From: CAJBLF01 sp964545415
GTDB lineage: Bacteria; Patescibacteriota; Gracilibacteria; Absconditabacterales; Absconditicoccaceae
Reading direction: 5' to 3'
Assembly (NCBI GenBank): GCA_964545415.1
Contig: CAZJFP010000002.1
Coordinates: 1-64,000, forward strand
Length of the DNA: 64,000 nt
The notes beneath the pieces were generated by a model that was not told the DNA's origin, ran no database searches, and was given only the letters and a program-made list of their open reading frames with translations. Position 1 is the stretch's first letter, and each line of letters begins with the position of its first letter. A program made the translations under genes and the position numbers. This document shows, one piece after another, positions 1 through 9,289 of this stretch.

Positions 1-650
1 AATGGAATTCAGAATTTATTCGTTTCCCTGGAGACGGAAAAATCTTCCAGACCACTTTTTACAAAGGATTTCATTTCATTGAATCTATATTCGGGGATGA
101 TGAACTCCGTCTGTTTTTGATAGAAATCTTCTATCTTCTTTTGATAATTCTTGAGTCTGAAAAACCGATTTTTCTCGGTGATGAGATCTGGCTTCTTCAA
201 ATGATCAGGACAGACCATTTCCCCATCTTTTTCGATCAGATCCTTTTCTGTCTTGAATCCTTCGCATCCTACACAATAATATCCTTTGTATTCGCCTTCA
301 TAGATATCTCATTTGTCATATGATTTCTGGAGCATCTCTTGGACTAGTTTTTTGTGGTTTTCTTGGGTTGTTCTGATAAAGTCGGTATAGGAAATCTGAA
401 GATGTTGTCGGACTTCTTCCCGTTTTTTTCCCATAGCATCGAGATATTCCATGACTTCTCTGCCTTCAGCTTCCGCTTGTTGGACGATCTTTTGGCTATT
501 TTCATCATTTCCGGTAGAAAATTTTACCTCATAGCCGAGCAATCTTTTGTATCTTGCATAGAAATCCGCAATGAACGAGCTGTACGCGTGACCGATATGT
601 GGATATCCGTTAGGATAATAGATCGGGGTAGTGATCAGGAATTTTTTCAT
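1..650 (-). CDS. metG: methionyl-tRNA synthetase, N-terminal part (truncated by window edge)
   Basis: Charges tRNA-Met with methionine in the cytoplasm. The class I HIGH motif is visible as YPNGYPHIGHAYSS near residue 15, followed by the connective-peptide region with Cys pairs (YYCVGC and VCPDH) typical of the zinc-binding MetRS insert, and then SVSRETNKFGIP, the MetRS motif before the second half of the catalytic domain. Two in-frame UGA codons (YDKGDIYEGE and NKFGIP) fall where the family has glycine. About 216 codons are present; the KMSKS half lies beyond the left edge. Start is the ATG of MKKFLITTPIYYPNG, the canonical MetRS start. Confidence 0.95.
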
Positions 651-658
651 AGCAAAAA

Positions 659-720
659 GTAGAAGGTAAAAAGTATAAGGTAGAAGGATATTTTTCTACT
701 TTCTACATTCTCCCTTCTAC
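659..720. repeat. 62-bp palindromic element, intergenic copy
   Basis: Left arm is built of GTAGAAGG / GTATAAGG motifs and the right arm of the complementary CTTCTAC / CTTTCTAC motifs, so the two arms can fold on each other. A near-identical element of the same 62-bp length sits in frame inside lepA. A single-arm relative lies just upstream of rpoD at 12628-12657. No transposase is visible. Confidence 0.8.
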
Positions 721-744
721 GAAAAGAAGAAGTTTTTTCAAGCC

Positions 745-1368
745 TTATACTTTTTTGCAGACAATGATGTGTCCTATGATGTTCCCTTGTTCATGGATCG
801 GAACGAGATGAATATCGAAGAAACAGTCGTATGCAAATTTTTCCAGATCTTGGATCCTATGATTGAAAAAATCTATTTTAAACTGATCCTTATTTTTTTT
901 CCAGATGAATTCACGTCTCTGGATGAAATGTCCGATGATCCATACTCATCACGTTTTCAATATCCTATAGACTTCATGAAAGAGTCATTTTATATCTTCA
1001 ATATGCTCAAGTACAAAGAAACTGGTTGCGAGATCAAACGATTCATCGTCGAAGGGGAGTATTTGCTCCAGATCGCAGACGACTTTTTCTACTTTGCCTG
1101 CGTTGTTGGGATGTCTGCTCAAGAGTTTTTCTGCAATATCACAGGCAATATATCTCTCAGGTTTCAGGGGAGAAAGATATTTGAATAGTCTCCCGTCGCC
1201 AGCTCATAAATCTATCAATGAAATATTCTCTTGTCTGGGAAGATATTTAACAAAAACACCTTTGTCGAAACTATCAAGGTGTTTGTGGTACTGCCCGTAT
1301 TGATCAGCTATGGTGTTGTAGCCCGTCTTCGGATCGTGGATAAGAATATGTTTCTGGTTGTAAGACAT
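745..1368 (-). CDS. class I SAM-dependent methyltransferase (methyltransferase type 11-like)
   Basis: 207 aa. SAM-binding motif I reads LIDLGAGDGRLFKYL around residues 51-65, with its first glycine encoded by UGA, followed by the acidic YIACDIAEKLL strand-2 region. The later EHIEDIKGLFHEVYRILKTG segment matches the helix and post-motif of Methyltransf_11 proteins, where UGA supplies the double glycine. Substrate cannot be inferred. It lies downstream of cutA and reads toward metG on the same strand, separated from metG by the palindromic element. The fold assignment is firm; small molecule, lipid and protein targets are all possible. Confidence 0.8.
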
Positions 1369-1404
1369 GAAATGAATTTAGAATTTAGAATGCAGAATTC
1401 AGAA

Positions 1405-1713
1405 TTATTTGGTTTCTTTTGTTACTCGTTGTTCGTAAGCAGGGTTTGCTTCTATATCAAATTTTATGATGCAGGGTATTTCATATGAATGATGGTTAAG
1501 AATCTCTTTTTGAACGGAGTTTCGGTGTTTTTTCTGGGTCTTATACAAAACAACGATTTCTTTTGCTACTTCTTTTTCGCCTTTCCAATGATACATACTT
1601 TCTATAGGAAAGAAGTTTGCACAAGCGACAAGATGTTTGTCTAAAAGAATATTAGAAATATTTTTTGCTTCTTCAATAGTAGGATATGTACAATATATAG
1701 TGATGTACGCCAT
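1405..1713 (-). CDS. cutA: CutA-like divalent cation tolerance protein
   Basis: 102 aa, the usual length of CutA, a trimeric ferredoxin-fold protein linked to tolerance of copper and other divalent metals. Recognised by the N-terminal YITIYCTYPTIEEAKNISN strand-helix, the CANFFPIESMYHWKGE segment (family pattern ACvnI...S.Y.W.G) and the C-terminal YEIPCIIKFDIEANPAYEQ stretch. No UGA codon is needed. Its stop codon overlaps a simple repeat arm (GAATTTAGAATGCAGAATTC type) at 1375-1406 belonging to the dispersed repeat family. Start is the only ATG giving full length. Confidence 0.9.
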   Translation of the reverse strand: MAYITIYCTYPTIEEAKNISNILLDKHLVACANFFPIESMYHWKGEKEVAKEIVVLYKTQKKHRNSVQKEILNHHSYEIPCIIKFDIEANPAYEQRVTKETK

Positions 1714-1745
1714 AATAGGAAATGCTAGATAAAATATTTGTTCGT

Positions 1746-2147
1746 TTAAAAAAATCTTTTTTCTTCATCACTTTTTTCTCTAGCTGCTTTTTCTAAGAAA
1801 GGTTGCATTTTTTCTTCAATATTCGGATTCGGTGTATGCAGATATTTGCTGAGTTCATTGGTTTTTTCCGCTGCTTTCTTGATATGGACGTAGTATTTGC
1901 TGAGTTCTGCTACGACATCAGAGAGATCGTCGTTCTTTTCCAATAATTCCGTAGTTTTCTGCTTCAATAACGCATTCTGCTGGACATATTCATCAAGTTC
2001 ATTGCTGAGATATTCGACTTCTTTGCCGGCTTCCTTGAGATTGGATCTTAGTTGATTGACGGTATCCTTATGCTGATATCTGAGGTAGAAAACGAAATAC
2101 CCCAACAATCCTCCTGCCAATGCTGCTAAAACTATATATCACGTCAT
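1746..2147 (-). CDS. membrane-anchored coiled-coil protein, unknown function
   Basis: 133 aa. Start is MTGYIVLAALAGGLLGYF: residue 3 is a UGA glycine, and the true N-terminus lies upstream of the TGA that would otherwise truncate the gene. Residues 3-20 form one transmembrane helix; most of the rest is charged heptad-like sequence rich in Glu, Lys, Leu and Gln (for example VEYLSNELDEYVQQNALLKQ), ending in a basic/acidic tail. It is arranged like small membrane-tethered coiled-coil proteins such as the YhcB/DUF1043 type, but homology is not established. It follows HU on the same strand, beyond a terminator. Confidence 0.7.
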
Positions 2148-2152
2148 TTCCT

Positions 2153-2231
2153 ATAATTAACAATTAAAAATTAATAATTGAGAATGATTGGTGTGAGTAT
2201 ATTATCAATTTTCCATTCTCCGTTCTTCATT
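2153..2231. repeat. mirrored-arm repeat upstream of the coiled-coil gene
   Basis: The left arm is runs of AATTAA and AATTGAGAATG words; the right arm carries ATCAATTTTCCATTCTC and TTCATTC, partly complementary to the left. Same architecture as the longer elements at 8575, 47483, 48607 and 49931, but without the central CTATTGTA hairpin. Confidence 0.55.
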
Positions 2232-2263
2232 CATATATAGTAGTTTATCTTTGGAAATCAAAT

Positions 2264-2290
2264 GAAAAAACCCGCCGAAGCGGGTTTTTC
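2264..2290 (-). terminator. Rho-independent terminator of the HU gene
   Basis: CCCGC-CGAA-GCGGG stem-loop flanked by A and T runs, 26 bp past the HU stop codon. The tetraloop and U tract make it a strong terminator on the minus strand; the flanking runs allow bidirectional function. Confidence 0.85.
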
Positions 2291-2315
2291 ACAGCGCTGT
2301 GATATGGTAGGAAAA

Positions 2316-2591
2316 TTACTTAACAGCAGCCTTGAATTCAGATCCAGCCTTGAAAGTAACTACCTTCATTGCAGGGATGTTGATAATTTGAGAAGGATTT
2401 TGTGGGTTAACACCTTTTCTAGCTTTTCTTTTTGAAGCCTTGAAAGTTCCGAATCCTTGAACTCTAACTTCTCCTGATTTCTTAACACCACCGATAACAG
2501 TTTCGATGAAAGCGTTAACTAATTCAGAAGCTAACTTCTTAGAAACACCTAATTGTTCTGCTAGGCTAGCAATAAGAGCTGTCTTTGTCAT
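2316..2591 (-). CDS. hup: HU family DNA-binding protein
   Basis: 91 aa, the canonical HU/IHF length. The nucleoid-associated dimer bends DNA. The N-terminal helices (MTKTALIASLAEQLGVSKK) are followed by the family signature VRVQGFGTFKASKRKARKG and an arm segment NPQNPSQIINIPAMKVVTFK, matching the G.F....R..R.G.NP..G..i.ip....v.Fk.g pattern. It is transcribed alone, with its own promoter upstream and a terminator downstream. No UGA codon is present, which may reflect strong selection on codon choice in a highly expressed gene. Confidence 0.95.
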   Translation of the reverse strand: MTKTALIASLAEQLGVSKKLASELVNAFIETVIGGVKKSGEVRVQGFGTFKASKRKARKGVNPQNPSQIINIPAMKVVTFKAGSEFKAAVK

Positions 2592-2635
2592 GTGTACAAA
2601 TAATTACTAAATAAAAAGTACTGTGTACAGCAATG

Positions 2636-2663
2636 ATATTAGTATAGAGGAACTGTATTTCAA
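2636..2663 (-). promoter_or_regulatory. candidate promoter of the HU gene
   Basis: On the minus strand a TTGAAA -35 box is followed after 16 bp by TAATAT (or slightly offset TATACT), about 45 bp upstream of the HU start. Two TGTGTACA words lie between the promoter and the start codon at 2591 and 2622 and could be an operator, though nothing links them to a regulator. Confidence 0.5.
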
Positions 2664-2868
2664 GAGATTTTGGTAGCAAAACCGGATATGTTGATATAAA
2701 TAGAAAATACAGGTGAAAACTAGTGTTTCTTGTGATTTTATGGTGGTAATTGGTGATTTAGGGTTGACATTTTTGTAAATATATACATTTAAAAATATGT
2801 ATATATTACGAAAAGCCACACGGGATGCGGGGCTATAAACTAGTGTCGAGAAAATTTACTACTATATA

Positions 2869-3435
2869 TTAAGAAATGCTTTCCAATAATTTTTTCAGTT
2901 GTTTGATGGCTCTTGATAATCTTTGTCTGATAACCTCATTGGAAAGTCAGGTAATAACTACTATTTCTTCGTTTGTCTTTTCTTCTATGAATCTGAAATA
3001 GATCATATCTTTGCTGATATCGTCCAATCTCTTCATAGCATTCTGTATATGTTCAAATTTGAAATTATGCTCGAGAAGCAGATTTAAGTCGGTATCGTCT
3101 GCAAGGGTATCTTCGAATTTTTCTCCTTCATCGTCCGTCTGTAGTTCTGTGAATGGTGTATCAGAATTCTTTTTGAAGAAATCCTTGATCGTATTTTTGA
3201 AGATTGTCCGGAAATATGCGGTGAAGGATTGATCCTCTTTGTATGATTTGATCGCTTCCCAAAACTTCACATAAAAATCTGAAATGATATCCTCAGTATC
3301 TGCTTTGGAAATGAGGTAATTGGTATTGATATAACGGAAAAACATATCAACCGTCTGCACATAAAATTGATTGAATGCATTCTGGTCTTGCTGTTTGAGC
3401 TTTTTGATGTTTTCTGGATCAAATGCTATGGTCAT
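2869..3435 (-). CDS. RNA polymerase sigma-70 family (ECF-like) sigma factor
   Basis: 188 aa, typical for an ECF sigma factor. A region-2-like segment (QDQNAFNQFYVQTVDMFFRY ... DTEDIISDFYVKFWEA) matches the core-binding and -10 recognition helices, and the C-terminal DDISKDMIYFRFIEEKTNEE ... LSNEVIRQRLSRAIKQL is a region 4 helix-turn-helix. The HTH turn glycine in VITGLS is a UGA codon; without it the gene loses its DNA-recognition helix. No anti-sigma factor is adjacent; downstream lies HU. The regulon is unknown. Confidence 0.8.
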
Positions 3436-3490
3436 AGCGTGGTATAGGGTAAATAGTAGTGATAATTCGTAATTAATAATTCGTAATTAA

Positions 3491-3820
3491 TTATATATGT
3501 TTCTCTAATATGATTTCATGATGTGCAGTATCTTTGATAGCATTAGTTTGTATGCCGCCTACACAGGCAAACACTTCTTTGAAACTTCCATCTTCATTTC
3601 TTTCGAGTGGCTTCATGGGGGTAGATATCTTATCGATTTGGATGTATTCTTGTCCTGCAACGATCTTACATTTACAGATGCCGCACATACCGATTCCACA
3701 AGACGTAGGAAATGCTATGTTATGGTTTTTTGCCATCTGAGCTATGCTGATCTTGTCTTCACCAGGGAACTCTGCAATCAGTGTTCAGTCAGGTTGTTGG
3801 AGTCTTATGGTAACACTCAT
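3491..3820 (-). CDS. 2Fe-2S ferredoxin
   Basis: 109 aa. The plant/adrenodoxin-type cluster motif is visible: SCGIGMCGICKC (C-x4-C-x2-C) and a distal Cys in EVFACVGG. The N-terminus MSVTIRLQQPDGTLIAEFPG includes a UGA glycine and provides the usual first beta hairpin, so the start is the ATG at the right end rather than the internal MAKNHN methionine. Likely a small electron carrier. Partners are not evident; the neighbour downstream on the same strand is the sigma factor and upstream is the processing protease. Confidence 0.85.
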
Positions 3821-3842
3821 GAGAGACGGAATAAAGAATAAA

Positions 3843-5120
3843 TTATTTCATCATATTAATAAGCACTTCTTTCGCTTTTTCGAGCTGATTGTCGGTGGCA
3901 TTCTCGAGATAAGCATCAGCATCAAACTCTATGACTACATCAGGTGAAATACCTGTGGTGTCGATATTTGATCCATTAGGAGCATATCGTTTACCGACGG
4001 TAAATTTAAGCGAAGCTCCATCGTCAAATTCTTCCATAGTTTGGATAGATCCTTTTCCAAAGCTTTGCGTACCTACGAGTTGAGCTCAGATTTCTTGCTG
4101 TAATGCTAGTGCTATGATTTCTCCTGCTGATGCAGTCAATCAGTCAATGAGTACGACAACAGGTATACCGGAAAAGTCGTTATATCCCAATGAGACCATC
4201 TTTTCATCTTCGAAAGTGGTGTATTTTGCACCTACGACCAATTTCCCTTTGGGGATAAAATGGGATGCAACTTCTACTGCCACAGGCAAGAGTCCTCATC
4301 CGTTACCTCTGAGATCGAGTATGATACCTTTGAATCACTGTTCTTTTAGATCGCTGATTGATTTTTTTAGGAGGTTTTCTGTCTCTTCGCCTATGATAGA
4401 AATATTGATATATCCTATATTTTGACCTTTGGCTCAGGTGATAATATTGCTGCTTACCGAAGGGATGATGAGTTTGTCTCTGACAATCTCTTTTTCTATG
4501 ATTTCTTTTTCGCCGTCTTTGTGGACTCTTTCGATAGTTATCTTTACGGTGCTTCACTTGGGTCATCTGATCTGTGCTACTGCTTGATTTACATCCAAGC
4601 TCTTTGTGGATCCTGTATTGATCATAACGATCCTATCTAGGATCATGAGTCCTGCTTTGAATGCGGGAGATCCTTTGATGATTTCATCTATTTGGATATA
4701 GTAATCTTTTTTGCTGATGACAGCGCCGATACCTTCAAATGCTGATTCTCCTTTGAGTTCTTCTTGGAATCATGAGTTTTGTTCACTATCCATATAGACG
4801 GTATAAGGATCTTCGATAGCATCCACATATGCTTTGACAGCATTATCGAGCATTTTGCCGGTATTGATTTTATCTACATCATAATATGCAGTCTGAAGAA
4901 TATCATAGATAGTATCGAAACGTTCATAGGTTTTGTTCCCCAATCATAGATCTTCAGAATTTACGACATGCTTTATAGAAGCAATCAGTCCATTGAGATT
5001 GATTTTCCCTTCCTGGATGAGAGGTTGGCGGAGTGAGTTTCGTTCATGTCCGATCTGCCATATAAAACCTCAGAGCAGGATTCAGAGTATAAATAGTATA
5101 AGTACCTTGGTCTTTTTCAT
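3843..5120 (-). CDS. ctpA: C-terminal processing peptidase, S41 family (CtpA/Prc-like)
   Basis: 425 aa. One N-terminal transmembrane or signal segment (VLILFILGILLGGFIW) is followed by a PDZ domain (FEGIGAVISKKDYYIQI ... SPAFKAGLMILDRIV, about residues 120-200) and the S41 protease domain. Catalytic Ser lies in DGLTASAGEI and the Lys in GTQSFGKGSIQ; GFKGIILDLRGNGGG is the conserved core strand. UGA provides glycines in RGNGGG, RGPSGS and DGLTAS. It would trim or degrade envelope proteins from their C-termini outside the membrane. It is followed by the ferredoxin gene after a 22-bp gap. Confidence 0.93.
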
Positions 5121-5143
5121 ATTTTTTTGTGTATAAATAAATT

Positions 5144-5491
5144 TTACGTAGCAGTTACGTTCTCGTAGGCTTCTACTATAGAATTATGCTTAACAAATAC
5201 AATATCAAGTACATATGGCTTATCGCTAGGATGTTTGAGGAGATATCGTTCTATGGTTTTTTTGACCGTTCAGAGTTTCTTTGGGGTAACGTAGTCGAAG
5301 TAATCATCCATATAATCTACGACTTTCACTTCCACGAAGGTCAGAAGTTCATTATTCTCAAAAATCAGATCCAATTCTCCTCCATGGATGGTGTATTTGT
5401 GGTGTAAGAGCGTATGTCATTTGTTCTGATAGTATTCAGCTACGAGAAGTTCTCCTTCGTCGCCTTTGTCTTTTTTGGCTCTTGTATTCAT
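5144..5491 (-). CDS. yraN: YraN/UPF0102 family nuclease-like protein
   Basis: 115 aa, normal for YraN. The GDEGELLVAEYYQNKGHTLL start, HGGELDLIFENNELLTFVEVK (the PD-(D/E)xK-like GEiDLI...FVEVK core, shown here as adjoining segments) and KPYVLDIVFVK match the family. The pair D/E...ExK is retained, so the nuclease fold is intact. Two UGA glycines restore the frame (NKGHTL and KKLGTV). Family function is unresolved; it is often linked to DNA repair or recombination genes. It ends 23 bp before the ctpA start on the same strand. Confidence 0.85.
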
Positions 5492-5577
5492 TGTTCATCG
5501 TAATAAGGTAAGATTCGTGTTCGCATGGAAGTAATAGAGCATAGGTTTCTCCTAAGCAGTTCTGGGAGTTGAAATGA

Positions 5578-6159
5578 CTATTTGCTATATAATGCTAATA
5601 CGTTGTCTCGATTGATACATTTCCGGATATTTTGGACATATTCAGGTCTGCGGTTTTGATAGGTGAGATAGTACGCGTGCTCCCATACATCTATAGTAAA
5701 TAATGGTTGCTTGTCTGTGGTGAGCGGGCATCATGCATTGCTGGTATTCATGATTTCTAAGCTTCCATCAGTATTTTTTACGAGCCGAGTCCATCATGAA
5801 CCGAAGTTTCCTACTGCGCTAGCAGTCATAGCATCTTGAAAGTCCAAAAATGTTCATCGTTTAGCTACGATAGCATCATACAATACTCATCTTGGTTGAC
5901 GATTTTCTTGTGGTGTAGTCAATCCGTTTCGGTAAAACGTATGATTCCATATCTGGGCCGCATTATTGAATATCGGACCTTCTGAGTTTGTAATGATTTC
6001 TTCTAATGACTTGTTTTCGAATGGCGTACCAGCGATCAGCTCGTTCAATTTATTTACATATCCTTGGTGGTGCTTACCATAATGTATTTCCACCGTTTGT
6101 GTATCGATGACTGGTTCCAGTGCATTCGCTTCGTAGAGAAGTTTAGGTAAGGTGAACAT
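5578..6159 (-). CDS. sod: superoxide dismutase, Fe/Mn type
   Basis: 193 aa. Converts superoxide to oxygen and hydrogen peroxide. Metal ligands are present: His in VEIHYGKHHQGYV, His in IWNHTFYRNG, and Asp plus His in TIDVWEHAYYLTYQNRRPEY. The second half is open only if UGA is glycine (RQPRGVLYDAI, NFGSGWTRL, NAGCPL). It is somewhat shorter than E. coli SodA. Iron versus manganese use cannot be decided by eye. Presence suggests exposure to oxygen despite a reduced lifestyle. It is transcribed toward yraN, 86 bp away. Confidence 0.95.
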
Positions 6160-6164
6160 GGTGA

Positions 6165-6235
6165 GAGTGATAAATGATAAATGACGTATGATGCATGATG
6201 TATGATGTATGATGCATGAACAATGTAGCTATATA
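6165..6235. repeat. ATGATGTATGATGCATGA-type simple repeat upstream of sod
   Basis: Runs of GATAAATGATAAATGACG and repeated TGATGTATGATGCA words occupy the sod leader, followed by a partly complementary CTTGTATCTTGAATCTAGCGTCATG stretch. Belongs in style to the dispersed mirrored-arm repeats. No gene was seen in the 196 bp between sod and the next gene. Confidence 0.5.
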
Positions 6236-6355
6236 ACTAAATAGTTCTTGTATCTTGAATCTAGCGTCATGTGTCTAAAAGGAATTGTAGTAGTTACGAC
6301 ATCATTTTCAAGTAAAAAAAATGACGCCATGAAACCATGCGTCACATTCGTGCAT

Positions 6356-6538
6356 TTACTGTACTTGTAGGAATTTCCGTTCTTCTTCGCTGACGTATCC
6401 ATCGATACCGAGGGATTTGAGTACGTTAAATGCGGGTTGGAAGTTCATAGGGACCTGTTCGCCCTTTTCATTGGTAATCACCAATTTTTCTTGTCTGATG
6501 ATTGTTTCGCCTTCTGTGTGTTCTTCATAAAACTCCAT
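6356..6538 (-). CDS. small protein of unknown function (60 aa)
   Basis: 60 aa, acidic, beginning MEFYEEHTEGETIIRQEKLV. No domain is recognised. Plausible as a gene because it has a complete open frame with natural start and stop, protein-like composition and no overlap with neighbours. It is divergently arranged with elp3, whose start lies about 95 bp away, so the AT-rich gap between them must carry both promoters. Confidence 0.5.
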   Translation of the reverse strand: MEFYEEHTEGETIIRQEKLVITNEKGEQVPMNFQPAFNVLKSLGIDGYVSEEERKFLQVQ

Positions 6539-6632
6539 ATCTCATATATTTTTTTGGTGAGATAGGCTTATAGGAAAAACAAAAATTTTTTCAATAGAAA
6601 AACGGAAATGATTCTATATAGTAGTTTCTGTT

Positions 6633-8501
6633 ATGAAATCCATCATCCTCACATTAGTAAAAACCAAACCCAAGGATCGTAGTCTTGAATTCATCAGAGA
6701 ACTCAAGAGAGATTTTGCCAGAAGCAAAAAATTAAAAGATATCCCATCCAATATCCAGTTACTTCAGGCATATTACGAGCTAATCAAGGAAAAAAAGATT
6801 ATCAAAGATACTCAGATAGAACAACTTTTGAAAAAAAGAGCGATAAGGTCAGAATCAGGAATCGTTTCCGTGCAAGTTTTGACCAAGCCGTTTCCGTGTC
6901 CGGGGAAATGTATTTTTTGCCCAAATGATGCGAAAATGCCCAAGAGCTATATCAAATCTGAGCCAGGAGCGATGAGAGCATTTCTCAATCATTTCGATCC
7001 GATCAAACAGGTCTACAATAGGTTGCTTTCGCTTACGTTGACTGGCCATGAGACCGACAAGATAGAAATGATCGTACTCGGCTGAACCTTCGACGTTTAT
7101 ACCCAAGCTTACAAGGAGAAATTCATCAAGGAACTCTATGATGCGTGCAATACGTTTGAGGAATACTTCAAAAACATCAAAGTCTCTACGGAGAAAAAAT
7201 ATTCTCACGCTATCGTCGACAAGAGCAGGAAGATTGTATATTCCAAAAATCTTGGTGAAGCGCTCAAAAAAAACGAAAGCGCAAAACAGAGAATCATCTG
7301 ACTGACCATCGAAACGAGACCGGAATATGTGACCGACAAGAACTGCCAATTTCGGCGCGAACTCGGTGTCACGAGAATAGAAATGGGAGTCCAATCTTTG
7401 GATGAAGAGGTATTGAAACTCAACAAAAGAGGGCATACCGTGCAGCAAGCGCGCGAAGCGTGTCATAAGATGAGACAATACGGATTCAAGATTTCTCTGC
7501 ATATCATGCCGGGACTCTATGGATCAAGCTACGCAAAAGATCTACAGACCTTCAAGGACTTGTATACTGATCCGTTCTTCAAACCCGACGAGATCAAATT
7601 CTATCCGACTTCCGTTATTCCATATACCGAGCTCTTTAAACTCTACAAACAAGGAAAATATACACCGCTCCAAACCGATGATATCAAAAAATTGATTCAA
7701 CAGACCTTCTTGGACGTTATTCCTCCTTATACCAGAATCAAGCGTCTCATCCGCGATATCCCTGCTACCGAGATTGCCGCAGGAAGTAATGTGACGAATT
7801 TGTCGCAACTTATGCACGAGGAAATAAAATGAAAAATGCAGAATTCAGAATTCAGAAGAAAAAAGTTTTATCAGAGATTATACGGGAAATATACGCTTTT
7901 CAAGACAACAACAGACTTTATAAAAACGTTCTCCCTTGATAAAGGGAGTGAGAGGGATGTATGAAAAGATAATCAATCTTCAAAAAATATTGAAACCTTC
8001 GTTATCGGGACAAAACCTGATTTTAATCAGTTTAGAAACTTTGTTTCGTTGGATACAAGGAGCCGTGAAATCAGGAATAAGCTGAATGCTGAAAGCTCAA
8101 AGTTCAAAGCTGTAGCGAATATAATCATCAGAAAATATCAGAGTAGCGGAGGAACGGAATATTTTATTTCGTTCGAAGATCAGCTTGGATATTTATATGG
8201 ATTTACGAGACTTTTATTACCTATAGATCCAGTTGCAGTGAAATGATTAGGCACAGAAGCAGCTATCATCAGAGAACTGCATGTCTACGGACAAGTTGAA
8301 ACGATAAAACGTTGAAACGATAAAACGAAAAAATCTGTTCAACATACTGGTTTTGGAAGACAGCTTATGGAAATAGCTGAGCAGATAGCTAAATCGCACA
8401 ATTACAAAAAGCTTTCCGTCATTTCCGGTATCTGAGTGAGACCGTATTACAGAAAGCTATGATATAAGCTAGAAGGGACGTATATGGTAAAAAGAATTTA
8501 G
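6633..8501 (+). CDS. elp3: Elp3-family radical SAM / GNAT protein with in-frame repeat insertions
   Basis: 622 aa. Elp3 modifies wobble uridines of tRNA (cm5U). N-terminal radical SAM domain with CPGKCIFCPNDAK, VLGGTFDVYTQAY, GLTIETRPEYVT and RIEMGVQSLDEEVL; C-terminal acetyltransferase domain with RKYQSSGGTEYFISFE, QHTGFGRQLMEIAE and SGIGVRPYYRKLGYKLEG. UGA supplies canonical glycines in VLGGTF, SGIGVR and YRKLGY. Between and inside the domains are segments with no counterpart in the family as I know it, each coinciding with a DNA repeat (7834-7857, 7922-7960, 8081-8112, 8294-8328). The insertion region around residues 395-470 holds unrelated sequence before VSLDTRSREIRNK. Followed by a terminator. 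Confidence 0.92.
7834..7857. repeat. in-frame repeat insertion in elp3 (GAATTC arm)
   Basis: Contains two tandem CAGAATT words, translated as MQNSEFRR. The same word array occurs between genes at 1375-1406 and inside lepA at 26151-26184. It lies where Elp3 proteins connect the radical SAM core to the linker. Confidence 0.65.
7922..7960. repeat. in-frame repeat insertion in elp3 (TCCCTTGATAAAGGGA type)
   Basis: TCCCTTGATAAAGGGA palindrome preceded by TAAAAACG. The same core and flank occur in frame in mutY at 35163-35213. Related GGAGAGG/CCTCTCC palindromes lie between genes at 26886, 34312 and 35340. Confidence 0.7.
8081..8112. repeat. in-frame repeat insertion in elp3 (GCTGAAAGCTCAAAG type)
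   Basis: Translated LNAESSKFKAV and placed between SREIRNK and IIIRKYQSSGG, two segments that are nearly adjacent in Elp3 proteins. The words GCTGAATGCTGAAAGCTC and AAAGTTCAAAGCTG resemble the arms of the intergenic element at 12990-13073. Confidence 0.55.
8294..8328. repeat. in-frame repeat insertion in elp3 (GAAACGATAAAACG type)
   Basis: Two tandem copies of TTGAAACGATAAAACG give the translated segment VETIKRGNDKTK between LHVYGQ and VQHTGFG of the acetyltransferase domain. Relatives of the word (ATCGTTTAGTCG, GATAAAATGATA) occur between genes at 27098-27135, 47893-47925 and 58050-58150. Confidence 0.6.
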
Positions 8502-8530
8502 CGTTCAGAATTAGAAATTTATAAATATAG

Positions 8531-8556
8531 GGGCGAATACCATTCGCCTTTTTTTT
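8531..8556 (+). terminator. terminator after elp3
   Basis: GGCGAAT-ACC-ATTCGCC hairpin followed by eight T residues, 30 bp past the elp3 stop. Confidence 0.85.
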
Positions 8557-8574
8557 GAAATAAAAAAAACTCAT

Positions 8575-8712
8575 GTCTCCATTAATGAATAATGAAAAAT
8601 GAAAAATGAATAATGAAAAATGAATAATGTGTGAATCGCAATGATTACGAACTATTGTATAGTACAATATAGTTCATAAAGAAGCAAATCCAACATTATT
8701 CATCCTCAATTA
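8575..8712. repeat. long mirrored-arm repeat with central hairpin
   Basis: The left arm is an array of AATGAAAAATGAATAATG words. The centre is GAACTATTGTATAGTACAATA followed by GTTC, and the right arm is CATTATTCATCCTCAATTATTC. The centre and arm layout are shared with elements at 11220, 39139, 47483, 48607 and 49931. Confidence 0.75.
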
Positions 8713-8724
8713 TTCTAATGTGTT

Positions 8725-9264
8725 CTATTGTACGCATTGCTGGTAGATAGTAGTGATCTTACCATCTGCGATATCGAAGGAGTACGTGATTTTTGTGGTA
8801 GCGCCAGAAAGCGATTGTTGTATAGTAGCAACAGTGTCTTTGATGGATACAGAAACTGTAGGTACGCTATTAGTGTCACAAGTAAATGCTTTTGCATTTC
8901 CTGCAAGAGCGATATCCCTAATCTTAGGATTCTGGTTAATAAAAAAGTCTGTTGCTCCTAATTGGAAACCAGAGTTTATAGTTAGCATATCCAAGGTGAG
9001 ATAAGTCACTCAATTTTTTTCTGTAATCTGTTTGATCTCTGCAGGAGCTGCTGATCGTTTTTCGTCCGCAGGTTCTTCTTCTGGTGCAGTGATCTCTAAG
9101 GTCAATTCTCATTGCTGTACATTTCCATTGGTTGTCGTTGTCTCTTGAATAGGTGGTGTTTGTGTCTTGCATGTTTTGGCTACAATGACTCATACTACGA
9201 TAGCAATGACAATGATTGCGGTGATAATGATCCGTTTTTTCTTGTAATTTTTTGTTTGTTTCAT
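8725..9264 (-). CDS. membrane-anchored or secreted protein of unknown function
   Basis: 179 aa. A basic start (MKQTKNYKKKR) leads into one hydrophobic segment IIITAIIVIAIVVGVIVAK (residues about 12-30), then a Thr/Pro/Glu-rich linker and a globular C-terminal part from VTYLTLDMLTINSG onward with two cysteines (FTCDTN and YQQCVQ). UGA encodes four glycines. Probably anchored in the membrane with an extracytoplasmic domain. No family recognised. It lies 25 bp downstream of gyrB on the same strand and is probably cotranscribed with it. Confidence 0.7.
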
Positions 9265-9289
9265 GGATAAAAAATAAGGAATAAAAAGA

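Noticed and set aside
4303..4566. Arg/Lys-rich open frame inside ctpA
   Set aside because: It lies in another frame of the S41 protease, whose PDZ and catalytic motifs are continuous under code 25.
6855..7502. 215-aa open frame opposite elp3
   Set aside because: It is antisense to the conserved radical SAM core and shows no protein family features.
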